NCBI GenBank assembly: GCA_949316235.1 | Contig: OX438741.1 | Coordinates: forward strand, 25,921,324 to 25,985,323 | Origin: Oegoconia quadripuncta | Lineage: Eukaryota > Arthropoda > Insecta > Lepidoptera > Autostichidae | DNA: 64,000 nt | Direction: 5' to 3' | Shown here: positions 56,886 through 64,000 of the stretch, piece by piece | Position numbering within the stretch: position 1 is the stretch's first letter | Layout: every line of letters starts with the position of its first letter | Notes under the pieces: generated by a model | Seen by the model: the letters and a program-made list of their open reading frames with translations, nothing else | Told to the model about the DNA's origin: nothing | Databases searched by the model: none | Translations under genes and position numbers: made by a program

Positions 56886-58329
56886 AATCTTGAAATATCC
56901 ATTTCATATAATAATAAACTCCGATAAAGTGACGAGTTTACCATTTAAACTATTTATTTCACACATAGAAAAACACAATATTATACAAGAAACCATAACA
57001 GAGGTGAACTGCGGAATAAACACATTACTTACCTATTATATAAAGCTTTACTCATATAAACGTGAACAGTTATTAATTTATCTTTGCCTTATTAATAATA
57101 TGTGATTGTAAAAATCACCAAATCTTTGTTTAACGGAGCTAATATTCAACTTTTCAAGTAGCAATGGACACGTACCACAGGACGCATGTGGCGGGTGGAT
57201 ACGAACACAGGTAACATACGCAGGCGTCTGTCTTAGCGATTCGTCGGCAGGTGATTATAATAAGAGACAGGTGTCCTATAAAATTATAACCCTAAAACTG
57301 CAACGTGCACCGCAATATTTTATTATAATGTTTATATTTTTGTTTTCCCAGGTTATCAATATGTTACGAGTCTTAGGCTGACGTTCAGAGACAAAACTCA
57401 ACTCACAACCGTAATTGTTCCATATCTACCATTTCCAATTTGACGTTTGTGATTCCGAACTTAAAATCACAACTCGTTTCTCAATTAGCCTTACGAACAT
57501 GTTAAGGATAGTAATTTTGTTTGTTCTTATTTCGGCACTACTTTTGACTACTTACTTCATATATACATGTATAATGTCACGCCTGTTTCCCGTAGAGGTT
57601 TGCAGAGACCACAGAATTCAACTTGCTACGATTCTGACACATCTCTTTTGCTTCATTCACTCTCATAATGTTGTTCATACATGCTCGTCGGTTTAGGATA
57701 CTCTTGACCTTGCCTTTCTTTATGACGTCCCCAATTTGATCATGGTACGTTCGACTACTTACTTCGTCATCCTTATACAATACAAGGATATATTTTGTAT
57801 ACGTAAAAGCCGATACACCCCAAATAGATAATTATTTTGGAATGGAATAGAAAACATCAATTAAAATATAGGATTGTTGCGAATTCAGTTACTGTTATGT
57901 TTCCCGCCTGTAGGGTATTTAACATTCCGTGATTAGATAAATAATTAAGGAAAAAATATAACCCCATATTTTTGTTAATATTATATTAATATGAGCCACC
58001 CATATTTAATATGAGCGTCTGACAACTAATTTCAAGTTTAAGTATACAATAAATAACTTTGTAGATAAAAAGTAAAGAAAGAAACATACGAGCCAATAAA
58101 TAACAAATAATAACTAGAGTAACTCATAAAGCCAACAAGAACCATATTAGCAAAAAGAAAACGAAGATTTAAAGAATGATTTAGATATTTTAAGGAAATG
58201 GTATTTAAACCAATTTCTTAAAATATTCAAGTTTTACTCTGAATTCAATAGTGATCATCTTATTCTCAGATAAGTACGTCTATGAGCCCGTCTTCATTAT
58301 TGTGAATGTTCATTCTCCAAAAAAGCTTC
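56886..58329. other. Intergenic, no gene recognised
   Basis: A 90-codon and a 93-codon plus ORF (56833-57105, 57415-57696) lack domains; the first starts inside the LINE end. AT-rich remainder. Confidence 0.45.
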
Positions 58330-58556
58330 TTACCATCTTATCTATCATCTATCTATCATAAAAAACTATATTATCTAAATCTGCCGCCAAGCAGCAATGT
58401 TAATAGCATTGTTGTGTTCCGGTTGTCAGAGATAAGATAGCCAGTCCCCCAAATGTGTTGGGGTTTCCGGGTAAGTACTCTTCCACCTTCGACCTCTCTT
58501 CACTTAACATCAGGTGTGATTATGGTCAAGTATGAACACGTCGTGCATAAAAAAGC
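58330..58556 (+). mobile_element. SINE family A, 5' part missing
   Basis: It begins TACCATCTTATC, is interrupted by a short ATCTATC stretch, then runs CTAAATCTGCCGCCAAGCAG to CACGTCGTGCATAAAAAAGC. The tRNA-like head is absent. Confidence 0.9.
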
Positions 58557-59320
58557 TACAGAATAAATTTAGGATAATAGAAACACAATAAAAACAGAAT
58601 TACTTAGTTAATATTTTGTTAATATTGCTTTCTTTCGAAGTAGGTACTTGGCTTTACAAGTTTTTAATTGTAAAACACTCAAATCAAAATCATAATGGGA
58701 TTGAAATAATGCAGACATATGTTCAACACCTTTCATAACCGGTCGAACGAAGGACATCCGCTTTTTGGTGGGTAAAATAAAAAAAGTCGGGTTCGACATT
58801 CTCACAGGAACCGCTGCATATCCGGTGTACCGTCGCGGCAACGGCGCAGGAGCAGAATAAAAACGATCATTTGTTAATGTCGGATATTGGCGCACCAGGT
58901 AAGTAAGCTTTTGATTTCGATAAGCCCTGTCTGTCAAGTAGGTAGTTAAATGTCAAAATGGGATGAAATGGGAACAAAGTAACTTCCAGGGAACTTGGGT
59001 TTGCATCGGAATGTACCGAAGAGTTTGTACACTGGAATACAGATCTTTAAGCCATTGTTATAGGTTATTAAACCTTAATAATAAAAATAATTACACTAAT
59101 ATTTTAGTATATTTGCAATTAAAAATTCTTTTAAACTTCAAAATGTTGCTCGAGTTTACCTAACTAATCTTGTTTTATAAGATCAATATTTTTGATATTT
59201 TATTAAAGTAACATGAAAACACGGGCAACGCTTGCTTAAAGGAGCTTGTCCAGATTCAGGTCAATCTTCTACATTCTATTTTTAAACCCCAACGATAAAC
59301 GAGGGGTGTCATGTGTTTGA
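58557..59320. other. Intergenic, no gene recognised
   Basis: A 109-codon minus ORF (58608-58937) has no domain. A GC-richer bit inside (CGTCGCGGCAACGGCGCAGG at about 58831) is not explained. Confidence 0.4.
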
Positions 59321-59325
59321 CAGCG

Positions 59326-59326
<1 letters not shown>

Positions 59327-59379
<53 letters not shown>
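59327..59379. repeat. (GT)n microsatellite, about 26 units
   Basis: Uninterrupted TG dinucleotides. Likely polymorphic. Confidence 0.97.
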
Positions 59380-59381
<2 letters not shown>

Positions 59382-59464
59382 CTGTCGTTGGCCGGACGTA
59401 TCTTAGTATACCTAAATACGTGGTGCGATTATAGTGCGGTTTTATTTTATAACAATAATATGAA

Positions 59465-59645
59465 TATGTCAGCAAAACCAACGGTTGCGGGTTTGAATCC
59501 TGCGAGGGGTAAATGCTTGTGTGATGAATTCCCGAGTCATGGATGATGATTATAGAAATATTTATGCATGTTTATCTATAGTTAAACCTTTGCTTAGTTT
59601 GGGACTAGACGATTGGTGTTAGTGTCCCAAATATATTTTTTAATT
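59465..59645 (+). mobile_element. SINE family B2, head truncated
   Basis: GTCAGCAAAACCAACGGTTG, CGGGTTTGAATCCTGCGAGG, GTGTGATGAATTCCCGAGTC and TTGCTTAGTTTGGGACTAGA then CGATTGGTG...CCCAAATAT. The A box end is missing. Confidence 0.88.
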
Positions 59646-59704
59646 TAACCAATATCAAAAAATCATTTTACTGAGAACCAATCTCGATCTCAATCTTAAG
59701 ATTG

Positions 59705-59897
59705 CCTTAAATGCCCCCTAGACTTACACATTTTAATGGCAAAGGGCTCACCCTCTGTCACGTGTGCATTTATGTATATTTAAAAATTTATGTTTCAACC
59801 ATTTACCTTTTAATATTTGTTGTTCCAAATGCTCATAATTGGGATATTTCAGACTACCCTATTTGGGATAAGGTCGTGACGTTAATATACGTCTAAT
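59705..59897 (+). repeat. Family C repeat
   Basis: TTTTAATGGCAAAGGGCTCA, CCCTCTGTCACGTGTGCATT and ATTGGGATATTTCAGACTAC then TTTGGGATAAGGTCGTGACG match 1245-1535. Confidence 0.7.
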
Positions 59898-60680
59898 TTT
59901 TAAAGTAAGCACCATTATTTACGATATCATAAGATTAATTAGTAGGTATATACGCACGCCCCATTGTGCCCAAGGCTTTTATCAACCAGCCCGAACAGTT
60001 CAATTTGACTTTGACATTATTCTTGAGGCAATTCCAACCAGTGTGAAATGCCAGTACTGAAGGTATGATGACCTCTAATCTACATACACAAAATGACTTC
60101 CATGCATGGACAACAACAATAATTCGAATGTTGTACAAACACAAATTGTTTTACTTCTCAATCTTGAACTAGTTGACTCTACGAACTGGGGATAGAGTTT
60201 GAAGTTCACTGGACATTTACTATACATGAGAAAGGTCAGTTTTTACAAACGTTTGGTAATAAGTAAGTGAAAGGCATGTGAGAAAAGTAACGCCTATTCT
60301 AACAATGCCATATTTTGCCGTCGTCTGGCCCAGTGATCGATCTACGTAAATATTTTATTCCCACATGCAAAGTGATTGTAGATTATATGTTACTGTACCG
60401 TTACAAAAACTACTTGCCCGGCTTTTATTTAAAAAAAATTGAGCTGTATTTTTCAATGGTGTAATCATAGTGATGCGTAAAACTACATTGATTTTCTCTT
60501 TAATAAGTAGAGTATGGGTGATAATAACGCTCGGACTGATTTGATGCGTAACTGTGTTAAATTTTAATAACATGCTTGATTAGATAAGAGCGATCAGGCT
60601 CAATTGCCTTTCACCCATACTTCATTTTAAATGACATTAGACAAAATATAAATAAAATTAACATGTAAATTGAAAAGACA
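59898..60680. other. Intergenic, no gene recognised
   Basis: Small ORFs only; no repeat recognised. Confidence 0.45.
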
Positions 60681-60682
60681 CA

Positions 60683-60950
60683 CTCATCATCATTTTCCTG
60701 ACCTTATACTCTAGGTTGGGTCGGCACAACATGTCTTCCTCTTCCACTCTCCTCTATCAGCCGTCATCTCCATACTCGCCCCTGTCACACACATATTATT
60801 CCTCACTCAGTCTACTCACACCTTCTTCGGTCTTCCTCTACTTCTGTATCCCTCCCCATTCATACTTAGTACTCGTCTCGTTACGTGCCTTTCATCCCTC
60901 CTCATAATATGTCCAAACCATGCTAACCTATTAACTCCTCAACTTTTCTC
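60683..60950 (-). pseudogene. RTE-type LINE ORF C-terminus and tail
   Basis: Minus translation reads LAWFGHIMRRDERHVTRRVL, then SMNGEGYRSRGRPKKV, and after stops MTADRGEWKRKTCCADPT before a stop. It is followed by an AAAATGATGATGA tail. 'WFGHIMRR....GRPKKVW' is the conserved C-terminal block of RTE-like LINEs. At least two stops occur. Confidence 0.85.
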
Positions 60951-62976
60951 TTTGAAAAGACAAACTTATAACTTGGGTAAATACTTAGTAGATTTAAACA
61001 GGAAAATAATGTACGGATTTTTTTCTCCAAAAGCCGGCATCGCGATACTGAAATTGAGTTAAATTTATTTCTTATTATTATCTATGTTAACGACGTGAGG
61101 AGTTGAAAAGCGGGTCATCCAAAGGTCATTAAAGGCACTTTCCGGATTGCAGCACTACTGATAAGTACGAACTAGCTGACAAATACGTACTATACGTACC
61201 GATTTCACTTTTAATAGCTCGAATCCCACTGAATATAATAACGTAGACGAAATTTCCATTTAAAGGAAGGTTATAGCCAGAAAGTTAATTAAACATGAAG
61301 ATTTCATAGTCCGTACAATAAAAACGAGTTAAACCCTCATTGGCATAACCTGATTCTGAGGAAAGAAATTCCCACATTGCAATTGATAGATGTACTTAAA
61401 AACCGTCATTTTAAGTTACTAACTAGTTTGTAAAATCAAAAGTACAAGCAGTTATATAAAGATTTATTGGGCTATCCATTTTCTCTACTATTCAGTGTAT
61501 AACCTTAGTTATGCAGGCAACATGGTGCTGATTAGATCCTCAATCAGCGTAATAAGAAAACTTTTAGATTTTCCTAGTAGGTTAAAGCCTGGATAAAGTT
61601 CCGTTCTAGCAAAAGCCCTTGTGAAGACTTAGACATGAAGCTGGAGAGTAGAACCCAGTCGGTGCGACAAAATCACATATGTTTTATACGTGAGTTAGTG
61701 AGAACAGTCAATTGATTTAATTGTAGAAAATATTTATCTGTAGTTATACAAGCTGTACCTACGATACAGTTAGGGACAATTTAGGGGTTGATTTGGACTC
61801 ACCATATTATTATAGATATTTGTGTCATAGAGTCGAACCGCATGAAGAAACGACAATAGCAAAAATTAGGGCGCATGCCAACGTAACAGTCGTATATACA
61901 TCTAGTGGCTGCCCGTCTATGGACTAACCACGTTGCTTAACATCGTTAATCGAAAACGAATAGCGAATGCGACTGGTCTACGAGTACCTCACAATAGTAG
62001 TCAAGATTAAAATCCAAAAAAAATAGATGATAATTTTATTTTAAGTTACCAACCTAAATATATCCAAATGTTATTCAAAATGAAGTAAATGAAAAGAATA
62101 GGGCGTAATTTAAAAATGTCTTTCACTAAGTAGGTAACAGGCAACCGCGCAGTACGCTAGCGGAAACTAAGTTTATTTTGACGTCATTCGAGGTAGTCAT
62201 GCAATCCTATATTTACGAGTAACATTTCATTGTTTGACCAAAGTCGAGTCGACCTTACTGAATACCAAACCAAGGACCAGTTCAGAGTTCGCTTGTGTTG
62301 ACTGAGGGTGACTTCTCAAGGGTATGATAAAACATACCGCATTACATTGTCTGAAAATTCAGTAGATACAGATCGACATATTATAAAACAATTAAAAATC
62401 CAAAATTAAACGAGTTTCTCCACTCGGTACTACAGACTAGACGTTCCAAATTCAACTACTCAAAAAGACCCTTACCTTTTTCTTTGTTTTTAGGATAATT
62501 AAAATGGGACTTGTAGATTTCTTCTGAGTTGTAACATCACTGATAATAATTGCGTGATTCTATACACAAAGTGGAATTCAGGTATTTTGGCAATATCAAA
62601 TAACTGTGCTGAAATAGTGCCAATTAGTGCCCAAAGGAAAATATAGTGCCACATTAGTTTAAGAATTATTCAATATTTTAAATGAGCATTCTGGCGTCAC
62701 ATATTATTGCTAAAACCCTCATTCTCATAAGCAGAGACTTCTTTACCTATGATTATAACTTATATCCCAAAAATTGTGCATAAATAGTGCCACCGAAACA
62801 TACAAGTCAATAGTTCTTCAAAAACAACGAACTTAATATCTTTATTGTACACAAAATTGTAATGTACAAATGCGTAAACTTATTTAGATATCTTTCTGAA
62901 AAGAGGCAGCGCAGACGACTGATGTTTTGTCGCCGGCACGATTTTCTTCTCCATGTATTATTGCATAGAATAAATA
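60951..62976. other. Intergenic, no gene recognised
   Basis: Two kilobases of AT-rich DNA with no ORF over 60 codons. The phrase 'aatagtgcca' recurs at about 62615 and 62790, which suggests an old repeat. Confidence 0.45.
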
Positions 62977-63085
62977 TTATGTTTATCCGTTATCTAGTAT
63001 CCATAGCACAAGCTTTGCTTAGTTTGGGACTAGATGATTGGTGTAAGTGTCCGAAATATTTATTTATTTATTTTATTATTTATTA
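62977..63085 (+). mobile_element. SINE family B2 3' half
   Basis: TATGTTTATCCGTTATCTAG, TATCCATAGCACAAGCTTTG, CTTAGTTTGGGACTAGATGA and GTGTCCGAAATATTTATTTA. Confidence 0.88.
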
Positions 63086-63378
63086 TACATTCCATCCTCC
63101 AGGGTTAAATTGTCACAATTGGATTTCCTGTCTGGCTTAGACTACACTATTTCAGCACGTTTTTTGACATGTCAAAATACCTAAATTCCACTGTGTAAAT
63201 TCTAGCATCACGCACGTTTGATTAATCGAAAACTAATGTTTTAAACATAATGTAATAAATTATAACATCATAAGTCGTCTGTGAGGGTGGCTATTTTTAG
63301 GTCTAGATGTTAAAAATACCAGGTCCGCAGTAGTTGGCTAACTCGAATACATCCAATTAGAGATATGACTAGGCAGTC

Positions 63379-63530
63379 CTATGTGGTGGTGCACGAATAG
63401 CACCAACCCGTCTCTACCCGTGGTTGTCATAAAAGGCGACTATGGGCCATTTCATCAAAAAACATCTATAAATATGCATATTATAACGGCGATGGGCTCA
63501 CCCCTACCTCATGTGCATTTCTATACAAAT
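63379..63530 (+). repeat. Family C repeat
   Basis: TATGTGGTGGTGCACGAATA, CAACCCGTCTCTACCCGTGG, AAAGGCGACTATGGGCCATT and ACGGCGATGGGCTCACCCCT match the family. Confidence 0.7.
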
Positions 63531-64000
63531 GTATTGAAAGTAAAAAGTCATTATCTACTTACCTATTTACTTTCTGTGATAATCAAAAATGATAATTTAT
63601 TAATTGAATCTTAAAAAAAATTAGCACAACTCTGTTTGCCAGATTTTCTTTTCATTGAAGACGAGCAAAAATGCTAAGCTTCCCGAACCTTATTAGGTTG
63701 CAAATTTATTAATTTGCAAGAAGTCGAACATAGCAACAATTGTTTAATCTCTAAAAAATTAAACATTCAAACGAAACTCGTATGAGTTACACATTATTGT
63801 TATGTAATAGACCACGATGTATGTATATGTTTGTGTGCGTAAGTATTGCTATTCGATGCTATTGTTGTCAAATTTGTCACGGCTATTAGCATCAGAACAA
63901 TACAGGTAGGTACCTCTACAGTCACACGTAACGATAAAAATTGAAATATAATTTTAATACTTTATTTACACAATATGTATGAAATATATAGTTATGAATT
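63531..64000. other. Intergenic, no gene recognised
   Basis: AT-rich to the window end; nothing recognised. Confidence 0.45.

Noticed and set aside
59269..59546. THTHTH and VCVCVC ORFs
   Set aside because: Translation of the (GT)n tract.
60716..60907. 63-codon Ser/Tyr/Leu-rich plus ORF
   Set aside because: Antisense of the RTE C-terminus at 60683-60950.

Overview
This 64 kb window is AT-rich, intron-bearing, repeat-dense eukaryotic DNA. I read it as a moth or butterfly (Lepidoptera) chromosome. The grounds are a tRNA-derived SINE family whose shadow translation contains the phrase AGDRTRDL, several 3' ends of RTE-, CR1/Jockey- and related LINEs, mariner-like inverted-repeat elements, and the widespread arthropod repeat beginning CCCGCGACTTCGT. 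Nothing looks prokaryotic: no operons, CRISPR arrays or bacterial genes.

Two units can be called as real coding sequence. First, 4489-9272 on the minus strand is a LINE retrotransposon with two uninterrupted ORFs: ORF1 (526 aa, coiled coils plus a C-terminal domain that looks like an SGNH esterase fold lacking its catalytic residues) and ORF2 (967 aa, AP-type endonuclease plus reverse transcriptase with every expected motif). Second, a host gene on the minus strand, 47291-50854, can be assembled from four exons. It encodes a 272-aa MADF-BESS protein, a probable nuclear transcriptional or chromatin regulator, with a CpG-rich promoter near 50.85-51.0 kb and a poly(A) signal at 47243. Its introns hold a SINE and several LINE tails; one LINE tail ends about 6 bases from an exon's splice donor.

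Layout: 1-4.4 kb, intergenic with one old repeat. 4.5-9.3 kb, the full LINE. 9.9-10.7 kb, RTE LINE relics. 11-18 kb, mostly unique DNA with CpG-rich blocks at 14.46-14.9, 16.7-17.13 and 17.39-17.5 kb that could be regulatory. 18.9 kb, a LINE fragment bounded by a perfect 14-bp target duplication. 20.4-27.7 kb, a run of SINEs. 28-35 kb, sparse relics. 35.7-45 kb, SINEs, LINE relics, nested insertions and a mariner-like element with interleaved inverted repeats. 45.3-46.4 kb, a palindrome-rich tandem array. 47.2-51 kb, the MADF-BESS gene. 51-64 kb, further SINE and LINE debris, one (GT)n tract and an RTE C-terminus.

The genes do not work together as a pathway. The window is best understood as one small regulatory gene among transposable-element layers of different age. 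I found no convincing undescribed system. The best leads are the pseudo-esterase ORF1, the LINE beside the splice donor, the ATCGAT-rich block at 14.5-14.9 kb and the palindromic tandem array.
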